Assembly (NCBI GenBank): GCA_039583875.1
Contig: CM077153.1
Span: 113,270,568 to 113,334,567 of the forward strand
DNA from: Platanthera guangdongensis
Lineage: Eukaryota > Streptophyta > Magnoliopsida > Asparagales > Orchidaceae
DNA length: 64,000 bases
Direction: 5' to 3'
Positions 1-8,843 of this stretch are shown piece by piece. A model generated the notes under the pieces. That model saw only the letters and a program-made list of their open reading frames with translations, had not been told where the DNA came from and made no database searches. Each line of letters starts with the position of its first letter. The first letter of the stretch is position 1. A program made the translations under genes and the position numbers.

Positions 1-126
1 TGAAGTCTCCGGCTTCCCAATCTTCTTGGCAGGCTGTCGGGCAGAATCATCCGAGTTCTCGCTCCGGCTTTGCTTCTTTTCTGGAGGTTTCTTGTTGCGT
101 GCTAACATTGAAGACATAACATCCAT
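1..126 (-). pseudogene. Antisense gene X, N-terminal fragment
   Basis: The minus-strand ATG at 126 starts the same protein as the X gene of Tat-1 (ATG at 7992), beginning MDVMSSMLARNKKP, and runs off the left edge. The in-frame TTG nine codons upstream is not needed as a start. The function of X is unknown; the fuller copies are at 5951-7992 and 24000-26070. Confidence 0.65.
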
Positions 127-226
127 CTTGTGAAAGATCGCGTCGGCTTGCAAAATGTTGACCGCAAGTGGCGAGTAGCGACCCGTGGCTCGGCAGGAAT
201 CTTGAAGAATGACAAGGGCCTGGGGA

Positions 227-233
227 TTTTATA
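227..233 (-). promoter_or_regulatory. TATA box of antisense gene X
   Basis: TATAAAA on the minus strand lies about 100 bp upstream of the X ATG. The same box is kept at 8093-8099 and 26170-26176. Confidence 0.5.
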
Positions 234-616
234 GACGACGATGAGGCAGTCGCGGTCTCCGGCTTAGTTCTACATTTTCAAAGTTTTTTGGAAACTTAAA
301 AATGTGCGGGGATTATGATAAGCCCGGAATCCGCGACCTGTCCACGCAGCTTTCCAGACCGGGCGGTCTGCCTATTCAAGCCACCAAGCCTCCCAAGCCG
401 GGCGGTCTCCATGTCAGGCCGCTGCCAACGCCGCCCTTCTCAGCGACAAGGCTCTAGGACCCAGCCGTCAGCTCGCCAAGAGGAATCCGCCAGGCCACGC
501 GGCTTCCCTCCTTTCTTGTTTCTTTCTCTTTTGCTTCCCCTCACCTCTGCCCGGTTCTCCTGTACCCCGGGAAGCCGGTAACTTTAGCCCTGCCAGCTTG
601 GGCAGGCCCCCGAGCC

Positions 617-624
617 TATAAATA
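617..624 (+). promoter_or_regulatory. LTR TATA box (Tat-1 5' LTR)
   Basis: TATAAATA sits in the conserved context GAGCCTATAAATAGG, repeated at 8483-8490, 18481-18488 and 26561-26568. It marks the U3/R boundary, with transcription expected about 30 bp downstream. Confidence 0.8.
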
Positions 625-779
625 GGGGGAGGGTGCACTCCCCAAGACACGCTGACTTGTATCCAGGAGCTTGCCTGTTAAGAGCTGCGGTCTCAAGTCT
701 AGTGTTTTGCGGCCTGTAGTCCGGCCGGCTTCCCCTTTTCATCCTTCTTGTAACTGTTTCTCATTTTAAGTAAAGGAAA

Positions 780-815
780 GCCCGCCGCAAGAGTGGCATT
801 TAAGCCGCGGCGGGC
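780..815 (+). other. R/U5 hairpin, 36 nt (Tat-1 5' LTR)
   Basis: Arms GCCCGCCGC (780-788) and GCGGCGGGC (807-815) are perfectly complementary over 9 bp. Inside are AAGAGT, a GGC/GCC inner stem and a six-base loop. It lies about 160 bp after the TATA box, so it should be in both ends of the RNA. The diverged Gypsy-C LTR has the same architecture with a compensatory C-G to T-A change, arguing that RNA structure is selected (see findings). Identical arms occur at 8646-8681, 18641-18676 and 26721-26756. Confidence 0.75.
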
Positions 816-1253
816 GAACTCTGCTGTTGCCGCTGCCAGCGGCCCCCTTTTCCGGTCCTTTATCCGCGACCGCTAGTAACCGATTGATCGACAGTTTCCT
901 CCTTTCCTTCCCTACCCCCGGTGTTCGAACCGTTAGCTGGTGGTGCCCGACTCCCTGTCCATTTTCGTGCATCAATAGTTAACACGCGACCTTCAGATCT
1001 CGACTAATCGATGAAATCAGCGGTCTAGGTAGTCAGACCGCTCTATCCTCTAGAGTTCGGCGGCCTGTCGAGCAAGCCGCGTCTTCGCCTGCTAAGGATT
1101 TCAGCCCGCCTCCGGCACTGTAGAACCAGTCATTCTACCCGCTCGGTTTTCCTCCCGGTATTCCTGTCAGCTTGTTGCACCGTCTAGCCGCCCGTCAAGT
1201 CGCCGCTATTCTACGGTCTCTTGAAAAAGTTCGGCTATTTCCCTCTCTTCAAG

Positions 1254-2366
1254 ATGAATCCTGCAAAGGGTCAGAAAAAAACCAGCAACATCTCTGTTAC
1301 TACAGATCACTCAGAAGTGCAGGATTGTTCGTATTTTAATAATGAGTCCATTGACCCTCATAGAGAAATTTTTGCAAACAGTGTTGAGCGTGGACTAGAA
1401 TCTGTTGCAAATGAACCTCTTTATAAGGAAGAAGAAGAGGCCCCTTCTCCATTCATTAATCGTATTCGGTGGGATACTGTCTCCGATAACTTCAGAGTAC
1501 CGCGTCTCCCGGAGTATGCTGGATGTGATGATCCGTTTTCTCATTTGCAAGCTTTTGAATCAGCTATATCACTGAGAAACGTGTCAAATGGAGTAAAATG
1601 CAAACTCTTTGTTATATCTTTTGGCAATGTTGCAAGAGAATGGTTTTATAGCCTCACACCTCGATCAGTAACCAGCTTTAAGGATCTTCGAAGCCAATTT
1701 ATTTCTAGATTCACTATTTACAGGAAGCGGAAAAGAGACGTTGGAGCTCTCTTCCGAATCAAGCAAGGAATTGACGAGTCTAATCCAGATTTTGTTGATC
1801 GGTTTCAAAAGGAGGTTCTAGATGTTTGTAGCGTCCATCAAGATTATTACTTGCATGCATTCATAAATGCACTTCAAGAAGGCCCATTGAAATTCAACCT
1901 CACCACAAAGTATCCCAAAAGTTACGGAGATCTTATTGATATAATTAATACATTCATAATAGGCGAAGAGACAAATAAAGGTTATGTTTCGTTTCTGAAT
2001 CAAATGGCTAAACAATCTCAAGGGACTTCTGGTCAACAGCAATCTATTTCCTCCCAAGATGTTTCACAAGTTGAATATTGCAAGTCTCCTCCTCTTCTCC
2101 AGGGTAAAACTCCAAAGTGTGAAAAAGGTTCAGGTAAGTATGTTAAGTTCAAAATTTCTATGGAAGATCTTTTGATAATCATTCAAGGAATGCCTGAGTT
2201 CAATAAACCTCGGCGTATGAAATCGAAAATCAAGTATCGACATGCGGAGCTTTTTTGCAAGTATCATAAAGATATTGGTCATCTAGCAGAAGATTACATA
2301 GCTCTCAGGGAATTGGCTAATCAACTTGCAAGAGCTGGAAAGTTGCAAGAATATGTTATTCAGTAA
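1254..2366 (+). CDS. gag: Gag-like capsid protein of Tat-1
   Basis: This is an intact 370-residue ORF, with the start chosen at the ATG beginning MNPAKG; an in-frame TTG upstream is less likely. Residues about 90-220 form a Retrotrans_gag-type domain (HLQAFESAISLR, AREWFY, FISRF, FVDRFQKE). The C-terminus has the Tat/Ogre-style segment FCKYHKDIGHLAEDY and ends at GKLQEYVIQ, where a complete Tat element would continue to a protease. There is no CCHC knuckle. Gag would build the virus-like particle in the cytoplasm and package element RNA. The Tat-2 copy is also open over its full length, unlike the decayed antisense genes, which suggests selection on gag or recent insertion. The bases just before the ATG (CCCTCTCTTCAAG) are pyrimidine-rich, as in Tat-2. 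Confidence 0.85.
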   Translation: MNPAKGQKKTSNISVTTDHSEVQDCSYFNNESIDPHREIFANSVERGLESVANEPLYKEEEEAPSPFINRIRWDTVSDNFRVPRLPEYAGCDDPFSHLQAFESAISLRNVSNGVKCKLFVISFGNVAREWFYSLTPRSVTSFKDLRSQFISRFTIYRKRKRDVGALFRIKQGIDESNPDFVDRFQKEVLDVCSVHQDYYLHAFINALQEGPLKFNLTTKYPKSYGDLIDIINTFIIGEETNKGYVSFLNQMAKQSQGTSGQQQSISSQDVSQVEYCKSPPLLQGKTPKCEKGSGKYVKFKISMEDLLIIIQGMPEFNKPRRMKSKIKYRHAELFCKYHKDIGHLAEDYIALRELANQLARAGKLQEYVIQ

Positions 2367-3832
2367 TTCTCTAAGACACTTCCATTTCTTACTCAATGGT
2401 TCAAGCAGGGATTCCTCTTTCTTTATATGATGAGAAATGCTTATGTTCAGAATAGTATATAACGTCCCCTTCACAATTGGTATTAATGGGGCGTGCTAAA
2501 ACTGCAGACATATATCCTTTGCCACATCCTTAGCATCATGCAAACGTTATTTTCATTTGAAGCTTATTTTTTAGCTTTACTTTTTATGCCAATATGCATG
2601 CATGTAGGGGCAAGAGCCCCTTTTGAATTCTTAAGCCCTCCACATCCGCTTGACGTCAGTCGCAGATGTGTAGTGGAAATTCCGCTTGGCCTTCAGTCGC
2701 AGACATTGCGTACTTGTCCCGCTTGACCTTCGTCGCAGACAATGCGTACTTGTCCCGCTTGACTTCAGTCGCAGACGTTGCGTACTTGTCCCGCTTGACA
2801 TCGGTCGTGGATATTAAGAATTTCAATCCCGCTTATGTGTTCTTTGTGTGGAAAGTACTGCCGCACGCACTTGCCCACATTGACACATAAGCGCATGTCT
2901 TCATCTATTTTTGCAGGACAACACGAGACTATCCGCTACCTCGCGGTTTTACTCAGCGGCCTGCGCAGGTTATATAATTAATTACACAGGCCGCCCGGTT
3001 ACATATTTCAGCTTAAGTTATTTGACTTCCGGCCGGATTATTATTAATATATTTGGGAACTCGGCCGACTTACGTCCGCCTATCCGCTATTCAGTACCTT
3101 ATTTGGCTTCCATATATCAATTGTCGGTTTATTATTCATATGGACAGGAAGTCGGCCGACCTGCGTCTGGCACTTAATTCCTGGCTTTGATCCGCCGACT
3201 TCTATGGTATTAATTATATTAGCTAATCAGCGAACTGTCGTCACAAAAATTTTCTGCTTCTATATGCCTATATCGGCCTGTATTATCGGAAGCCAAAGAT
3301 TGTTTCCCTATTCTTGTTGCTTTTATCAAATGGGCAATTCGTTTCAGAGTTCGCCCTAGCCGCAATATTATACTTCAATGTTATGGATGTTTGGCGACCG
3401 CGACAGGTAGCCGCGCGGTTTAGCGATCACGGTTTGTGTATAAGCGAGCTGCGGTCATTCAGCTCTTCCAGCAGATAACATTGAGTAATTCATTAAGGCA
3501 AGTTGCGGTTTAATTTGTTAGCCGCACGGCTTATTGTCGACGAGCATTCCGGAATAAACCGCAGGGAAATATATCTCTCTTGTGGATAACTTCGTTGAAG
3601 TCGCAGTGTGAACTCAGACCGGTTTATGTGCTTGCATTTTATTAAATCGGAAGTTATGCTGAGACCGCGCGGACTTAAACGAGTAAGAAAAGTGAGATGT
3701 AGTAAAGAGAAAGGTAAAGTTGCCTTCATTTCTATTTCATTAAGTATTACAAAGCATTAATCGCCCGGTTATAAAAATAATACCGCCAATTTCCAAAAAA
3801 GTTCAAAATACAAAAAACAAGATAAAGATTTT
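2367..3832 (+). other. Tat-1 spacer between gag and antisense gene Y
   Basis: No supported gene occurs in this 1.5 kb. Gag (+) and Y (-) converge here. The first part holds 36-bp tandem repeats (2646-2815); the rest is AT-rich with many GCCGC/GCGGY words typical of this family. The Tat-2 counterpart is 20227-21741 and is clearly alignable by eye. It may hold the 3' processing signals of Y and a trace of lost pol, but no RT-like motif was found. Confidence 0.6.
2646..2815 (+). repeat. 36-bp tandem repeats (Tat-1)
   Basis: About four units, each with GCTTGAC..CAGTCGCAGAC..GCGTACTTGTCCC, recur at 36-bp spacing (GCTTGAC at 2721, 2757 and 2793). Translated on the plus strand the unit gives a 12-residue repeat (AYLSRLTSVADV), but this ORF is not supported as a gene. 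Tat-2 has a longer, diverged version at 20508-20720. Retand-type elements are known to carry an amplified tandem repeat in this part. Confidence 0.8.
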
Positions 3833-5491
3833 CTAATCGCCCGGTTTAAGCTTCTTAGTCGCAGGAGAATCCAAATCACCGCCATCGCCGATATCGACGG
3901 GGGATTCAGTGTATCCACTGCTAGTCGCTGAGCTCCCTAAACTGCCAGAAGTTGTCATGTCTGGCCGCGCGGTCTCATATTCTTGACCGCCGGACTCAGA
4001 TGATGTGCGTGCACTCGGGCTTCCCTGGCCGCCCTCTTCCTCGGCGTCTTCCCCTCCTCGCCGACTTCTTCCCTGACCTTGCTCTTGCCCTTGATCGACC
4101 TGTAGACTCGGCCACCTGCTCTTTGAGGGTGGGGTAGATGTCGGCACAAGTAAAATCTGTGAAGCCAGTCGCAAAGCCGCCAAGGTCCCGGAGGCGGTTA
4201 AGCGCTCCATCGATTCCATGGACGAGTTGCGGGAAGACTTGGTCTTGGAATATGGGGTTGGTCGGGTTGTACATTTCCTGCAAAATAAAAGTAAAGGTAA
4301 GGCCGCGCGGTTACATAATGGTAACCGCATGAGTAACGGTAATGTCTTACCGCCTCCCTTTCCTTTAGTCGCTTGTTCTCTTCTTGTTGTTCCTTTAACT
4401 ACCTTTTCAGGCCGCTGTTCTCCTTCATCAGTTGCTTGTAGGCAAGGCCCATGAAGTGACTTGCCACGAAGCTCCTTTCCCCGACTTGCGCGGCTAGCCG
4501 CGGCATGTCGTCGGGTGGAACACGTCGCATCGCCTTCAAGTTGCGCTTGCCATACAGCGCGCCGCCAACCACGCTCGCGTGGCGGCTTATTTATTCTCCC
4601 CCCCAGTAGGGGAGGGCGGTGGAGATCATCACTGACTTGCCGTCCGGACTCCACCGCAAGGCCGGATCGCCGTGGACGTCTTTCAGGCTGCTGCCCGTTC
4701 CTTGCAGCATAAACTCTGCAGAGGAGGCCGACTCCTCCTCCTCCACAACCCGCGCCGGCTTAGCACGCCTCGCTCTCTTCTCTCTTTGAGTGAGAGTCAG
4801 GCCGCCAGGAGTTTGCGGCTTGTTCAGCGGGACCGCCACAGCAGCTCGCCTTTGAAGAAGTTGTAGATCTCCTTCTCCATGTCGTCCAAGCCCCCGCTGC
4901 CGAAGGCGGCCTCTTCGCGGATTTGGGGGTCGACTGGCAGCAACCCCAGGTTTCCCTCAAAGATGAGAATCCGCTCGGACCAGTCGCGATTTTGTTCGCC
5001 AAGTTTACTATCTTCAGCCCTCTGCAGCCGAAGTAGAGGTGCCCCCGAAAGATCTTTGTCCCGGAGTCCGGGATAGACTGCACCGAAAAGCATTCCCGGA
5101 AGAGCCTCATAGAGAAGCGGACTCTTTCCGACCTCAGGTAGATGATGAAGCTATATATGGCGGCTATCGAATTTGGGGGTAGTTGTCCCGGCACAACTCT
5201 GTAATGGTCGAAGACCGCAACGGCCTCCATCATGACCAGGAAGCTGAATTCGCAATCAAAGTGGTCGATGGGGACTGCGATCTGATTTGCGTGGGAAGAA
5301 TTAAACCGCTCGTCCTGTCGTGGAAGCCGCGCGACCAACGGACTTCCCAGCATGCGCTTCTTAACAAAATCTTCCAGCTCGGCTTTTGTAAGCCGGCATT
5401 CTTTATGATCAGCAGAATGGAAAGCGGAGGCCGCGTCAGTCCTAACCGCAGTGGCCTTGTCAGACCGCAATGACTTGGACTTAGCCCGCAT
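3833..5491 (-). pseudogene. Antisense gene Y of Tat-1 (putative gypsy-type transposon protein)
   Basis: The gene runs opposite to gag. Exon 1 is 5491-4845, exon 2 is 4844-4351, an intron lies at 4278-4350, and exon 3 is 4277-3833, ending KKLKPGD. Exon 1 contains FDHYRVVPGQLPPNSIAAIYSF and MRLFRECFSV-type text, matching the plant 'putative gypsy type transposon' (Transposase_28-like) family; biochemical role unknown. Compared with Tat-2, 137 bp spanning the end of exon 1 and the whole first intron are missing, and the join falls at the start of exon 2. One-base deletions near 4985 and 4110 break the frame, so this copy is dead. A TATA box at 5529-5536 lies 38 bp upstream of the ATG. Confidence 0.7.
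4278..4350 (-). other. Intron 2 of antisense gene Y (Tat-1)
   Basis: 73 bp: donor GCG|GTAAGA, acceptor TTTTGCAG|GAAATG on the minus strand. Removing it joins exon 2 (ending KEKEA) to EMYNP in frame. Tat-2 has the same intron at 22189-22261, also 73 bp. Confidence 0.7.
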
Positions 5492-5528
5492 CCTTTTTGA
5501 TTTGTGATGAAATCTCCGGGGTCAGCTC

Positions 5529-5536
5529 TATTTATA
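5529..5536 (-). promoter_or_regulatory. TATA box of antisense gene Y (Tat-1)
   Basis: TATAAATA on the minus strand, 38 bp upstream of the Y ATG at 5491. It is conserved at 23577-23584 (Tat-2) and 61878-61885 (Tat-D), although the flanking DNA differs between the families. Confidence 0.65.
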
Positions 5537-5950
5537 GAAAATCTGTGAAGGTACAGTGCCCAACGTCAAATCGCGGCTAGTCGTCACGCCGCGCGACCTA
5601 AGCCCGCTGGAAGTATAATCAGCTTAATGACCAAGCCGCAGTTTAGTCCGTCAGTCCGCACGACTATATACCTGCACTTAGGATAATTCTATGGCGACTC
5701 ATGTGGGCATCAAATATTCAAACCGGCGCTCTGTTCGCCAGACCGCGCGGCTACTATCTTATACTTTAAATTTTCCAAAACAAAGCAGCAGGCACGTGGA
5801 TTATAAATACAAACCGCATAAGCCGCATTCAGTTCGCAGCATAATAAAATACAACAGTTTACAGCAATCAAATGGTTCAACATCCAGAAAAAAAATATAT
5901 ATTACAACATAATATTCGATTGTCCGCGCGGCTTAGTTCTCGCAAGTCGC
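5537..5950 (-). other. Intergenic spacer between antisense genes X and Y (Tat-1)
   Basis: No gene seen in 414 bp. It should hold the 3' end of the X transcript and the promoter of Y. The counterpart in Tat-2 is 23585-23999; both carry the same GCCGCATTCAGTTCGCAGC block. Confidence 0.5.
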
Positions 5951-7992
5951 TCAGGATCGCTTGTCATCTTCCGACCTGTCTCGTCCTATGTGCGCGACCT
6001 GTTCACCGGTCTGCACAATCGCAACGTATACCTGGCTAACTAGATTATGAAGCACATGCAGAGATCGATGAACCCGCGCAGTGTCGCGCTCTACTCTCGC
6101 AAACGGTATCGTTGGGATCGCCTGGACTCCCAGACCGCTTGGAACTGCGGCCTGCCCGGGCGCCGCGACCACCGGCGGATTCGAAGTCTCGCCAAGAGGC
6201 CGGGCGGCCAGTACCCGACAACTCTCCAGAAGTTGGTAGTGCAGGCCGCTGTTCTCCACCGGTCTCCGCTGGCAGGTCTTGGTTCTCGCTGCCTTCAGCA
6301 TGTGGGATCTCTTCTCTGTCTCCTTCCACCCACGCGGCCATCAGCAAATACTTCTCCGCCTTTTCCTGCTCCAAGGCAACCTGCGTCTCAGCAATCTTCG
6401 CCTCAGTGGTTTCCATCGCGGTCTGGAGCCTGGCGGTCTCTTCTTCCATCGCGGTCTGGAGCCTGACAGCCTCTTACTCCATCGCTGACTTCAACCTCAT
6501 GGTTTCCTGCTCAAGCGCAGTTTGCAACCTTGTTGTCTCTTGCTCCAGGGTGGTTTGCAACTCTTGGATCTTTTTTTCCGCGGCCTCCTGGGCAACCCGC
6601 TGTTCTTCGTCTTTAATCCGCAGGGTTTCGGTGGCCGCATCCAAAGCCGCCTGCAGCATGCCGACGTCCTTCTGGAAGTCGCCATCTCCTTCTCGCGAAC
6701 ACTTGGAGGCGGAGGCGGTGGAAGCATAGACAAAAATGACGTCACGTCGCCCGGTTTCATCGCGGTTTCCGGTACACCTGCAGAATAGAAACTGCAGTCA
6801 GGTTCAGCTGGATTGTTCGAGGTTCTAGTAAGGAAATCGGTAGGATAAGACCGCCGGTTTGATGTTTATCTCCTCCAGAGGCCGCGGTTTGGATTTTAAT
6901 CACTGGCCGCCGGAGCCGTTCAGGATCTATCCTCTTTAGCTTTTCTTTCCATAGCCGCTCGGCTTCCTTAGCTCGGCTTTTCAGTTGAGCCGTGGTCAGG
7001 AAAAAGCTGGCCGGCGGTTTTAATATTATATTTTCCCCCTTCTTCCTTGACTGCGACTTGTAGAATTTAATAATTCGCCTAACGTCCCGGTGTTTACCTT
7101 GCAGCAATGGAAGTGTGGTCGCCACCGGATTCTCGGCGATCAGTTTTTTCATCTCCTCCATCTTCTCGTGAAGCTTCAGTTTCTCGGCTCCTTCAGAAGC
7201 CGCGGAAGCCGGTTCGCCAGGCTTCTCCCCAATAACATGGATATCGGGGCGGTCAACCTCCTCAGAAGCCGTTGGTGTCGACAATAGCGCGTCTTGCCGC
7301 TGGAGGGTCTCCATGCCCTTCAGGAGCTCACTGAGCGAGTCGCTAACCGCGGGCATACTCTCCAGTTCACTCGACTTGTAATCCGGTGTAGGCGGGTTCT
7401 CGGGTACCTCCTTCTTGTGCGGCCTGTGTTGAAGACTGTTCGCGCCGGTCATTTCAGAAATATTCCGGTTTCTGACGTGCAACTTCCTCATCTTCCTTTT
7501 CATCCTTTCTTCAAGGGTTTTGCGCCTTTCCTTCTGCCGTTTCAAGGAAACGAACACCTTTTCAGTCCGCTTGCGATGTTCGCCCAAAATCTGTTCGGTC
7601 TCCAGCGCCTTCTCCGGCTCGTTGTCATCCACAACGATTACGTCGACCTTGTCCTGCAATTCAGACGGTTTCCCAGATTCAACACTTTTCTCCTCCATCC
7701 CACCGATTTTTAGCAGTGGTTCTCCTGATGGAGAGAAAGTCAGGTCGAAGGATTTGGCAATTCCGGTTTGTGGTGGAGCAGTCTTTGAAACCGCTTTGGG
7801 ATCTACTGCGGCCTGCGATGATCCGCCGACGGTCTCTGTCGGCCTCTTTTCAGGTCCAGAAGCCGCTGAAGTCTCCGGCTTCCCAATCTTCTTGGCAGGC
7901 TGTCGGGCAGAATCATCCGAGTTCTCGCTCCGGCTTTGCTTCTTTTCTGGCGGTTTCTTGTTGCGTGCTAACATTGAAGACATAACATCCAT
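5951..7992 (-). pseudogene. Antisense gene X of Tat-1 (coiled-coil protein)
   Basis: ATG at 7992; exon 1 ends at 6852, an intron lies at 6778-6851, and exon 2 runs to the stop at 5951. The N-terminal two thirds are charged and low-complexity, with the block TGANSLQHRPHKKEVPE that is also kept in Tat-D. Exon 2 begins with a proline run then 11-residue repeats of the LQTALEQETTR type, a predicted coiled coil, and ends with a conserved domain (FARVERDTARVHRSLHVLHN). No known enzyme motif was recognised. Damage: a one-base deletion near 6687 shifts the frame, and a TAA at 6474 replaces a CAA expected from Tat-2 and the repeat pattern. A TATA box is at 8093-8099. Confidence 0.65.
6778..6851 (-). 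other. Intron of antisense gene X (Tat-1)
   Basis: 74 bp: donor GGCG|GTCTTA, acceptor TATTCTGCAG|GTG on the minus strand, with a CTGAC branch-point-like word nearby. Splicing joins HQTG to GVPETAMKPGD in frame; unsplit, this copy runs into a stop. Tat-2 (75 bp) and Tat-D (74 bp) have an intron at the matching place. Confidence 0.6.
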
Positions 7993-8092
7993 CTTTTGAA
8001 AGATCGCGTCGGCTTGCAAAATGTTGACCGCAAGTGGCGAGTAGCGACCCGTGGCTCGACAGGAATCTTGAAGAATGACAAGGGCCTGGGGA

Positions 8093-8099
8093 TTTTATA
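8093..8099 (-). promoter_or_regulatory. TATA box of antisense gene X (Tat-1)
   Basis: TATAAAA on the minus strand, about 100 bp upstream of the X ATG at 7992; conserved in the other X copies. Confidence 0.55.
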
Positions 8100-8167
8100 G
8101 ACGACGATGAGGCAGTCGTGGTCTCCGGCTTAGTTCTACATTTTCGAAGTTTTTTGGAAATTTAAAA

Positions 8168-8181
8168 ATGTGCGGGGATTA
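8168..8181 (+). promoter_or_regulatory. Putative polypurine tract of Tat-1
   Basis: The purine-rich ATGTGCGGGGATTA directly precedes the 3' LTR and also precedes the LTR at 316 and 26259. It is the likely primer site for plus-strand DNA synthesis, although weaker than the G-run tracts of the other elements here. Confidence 0.5.
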
Positions 8182-8843
8182 TGATAAGCCCGGAATCCGC
8201 GACCTGTCCGCGCAGCTTTCCAGACCGGGCGGCCTGCCTATTCAAGCCGCCAAGCCTCCCAAGCTGGGCGGTCTCCATGTCAGGCCGCTGCCAACGCCGC
8301 CCTTCTCAGCGATAAGGCTCCAGGACCCAGCCGTCAGCTCACCAGGAGTAATTCGCCAGGCCGCGCGGCTTCCCTCCTTTCTTGTTTCTTTCTCTTTTGC
8401 TTCCCCTCACCTCTGCCTGGTTCTCCTGTACCCCGGGCAGCCGGTAACTTTAGCCCTGCCCGCTTGGGCAGGCCCCCGAGCCTATAAATAGGCGGAGGGT
8501 GCACTCCCCAAGACACGCTGACTTGTATCCAGGAGCTTGCCTGTTAAGAGCTGCGGTCTCAAGTCTAGTGTTTTGCGGCCTGTAGTCCGGCCGACTTCCC
8601 CTTTTCTTCCTTGTTGTAACTGTTTCTCATTTTAAGTAAAAAAAAGCCCGCCGCAAGAGTGGCATTTAAGCCGCGGCGGGCGAACTCTGCTGTTGCCGCT
8701 GCCAGCGGCCCCCTTTTTCGGTCCTTTAGCCGCGACCGCTAGTAACCGATTGGTCGACAATCTCCTCCTTTCCTTCCCTACCCCCGGTGTTCGAACCGTT
8801 AGCTGGTGGTGCCCGACTCCCTGTCCGTTTTCGTGCATCAACA
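8182..8843 (+). repeat. Tat-1 3' LTR
   Basis: 662 bp, the same length as 316-977 and nearly identical, with TATA box at 8483-8490 and the R/U5 hairpin at 8646-8681. It ends GCATCAACA and is followed by Gypsy-C coding sequence; 8844-8848 (AGCTG) should be the TSD, whose partner lies left of the window. Confidence 0.9.

Larger units (their letters stand above)
1..315 (+). mobile_element. 3' internal end of a tandem Tat-1 neighbour
   Basis: This stretch is nearly identical to 7867-8181, the 3' internal end of Tat-1, and runs directly into the LTR at 316. The window therefore opens inside another copy of the same element that shares its LTR with Tat-1, giving internal-LTR-internal-LTR. It holds the first codons of antisense gene X and its TATA box. 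No TSD separates the two units, so ectopic or unequal recombination is more likely than two independent insertions (inference). Confidence 0.85.
316..977 (+). repeat. Tat-1 5' LTR (shared LTR of tandem array)
   Basis: The 662-bp LTR begins TGATAAGCCCGG and ends at ATCAATA (ATCAACA in the other copies). The limits were set from Tat-2, where this start and end are flanked by the perfect TSD CCCTT. It matches 8182-8843 with few differences. It contains a TATA box (617-624) and a 36-nt inverted repeat (780-815). No TGG-type tRNA primer site directly follows the LTR; the internal region starts GTTAACACGCGACC, so the primer is unresolved. Confidence 0.9.
316..8843 (+). mobile_element. Tat-1: non-autonomous Tat-lineage LTR retrotransposon
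   Basis: The 8.5-kb element is 5' LTR, leader, gag-like ORF, spacer with 36-bp repeats, two genes on the opposite strand (Y then X), and 3' LTR. No protease, RT, RNase H or integrase motif occurs in any frame, so replication would need enzymes from a related element. Gag matches the Tat branch of Ty3/gypsy (same family as Gypsy-C). Extra ORFs, often antisense, between pol and the 3' LTR are a known trait of Tat elements such as Retand. It sits inside the pol of Gypsy-C: the codons right of 8843 read AFEQLKKQL on the minus strand, a gypsy RT/RNase H junction. Confidence 0.85.

Noticed and set aside
303..316. LTR start at TGTGCGGGG rather than TGATAAGCC
   Set aside because: TGTGCGGGGATTA occurs before every 3' LTR but is absent before the Tat-2 5' LTR, where the TSD CCCTT directly abuts TGATAAG. 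It belongs to the internal region (polypurine tract).
860..977. tRNA-like sequence (GGTTCGAAC box on the minus strand near the LTR end)
   Set aside because: Only a B-box-like word is present; no acceptor stem, anticodon arm or A box could be assembled. Treated as part of the LTR.
3833..4654. Single 273-residue ORF as an intact protein
   Set aside because: Its N-terminal two thirds are out of frame relative to gene Y, cross its intron, and have no counterpart in Tat-2; only the last part is the Y C-terminus.
6047..6729. Plus-strand ORFs opposite gene X (also 24160-24809, 25372-26105, 7294-7999)
   Set aside because: They mirror the conserved minus-strand gene; the protein similarity between families is on the minus strand, and the plus frames owe their openness to repetitive, GC-biased codons.
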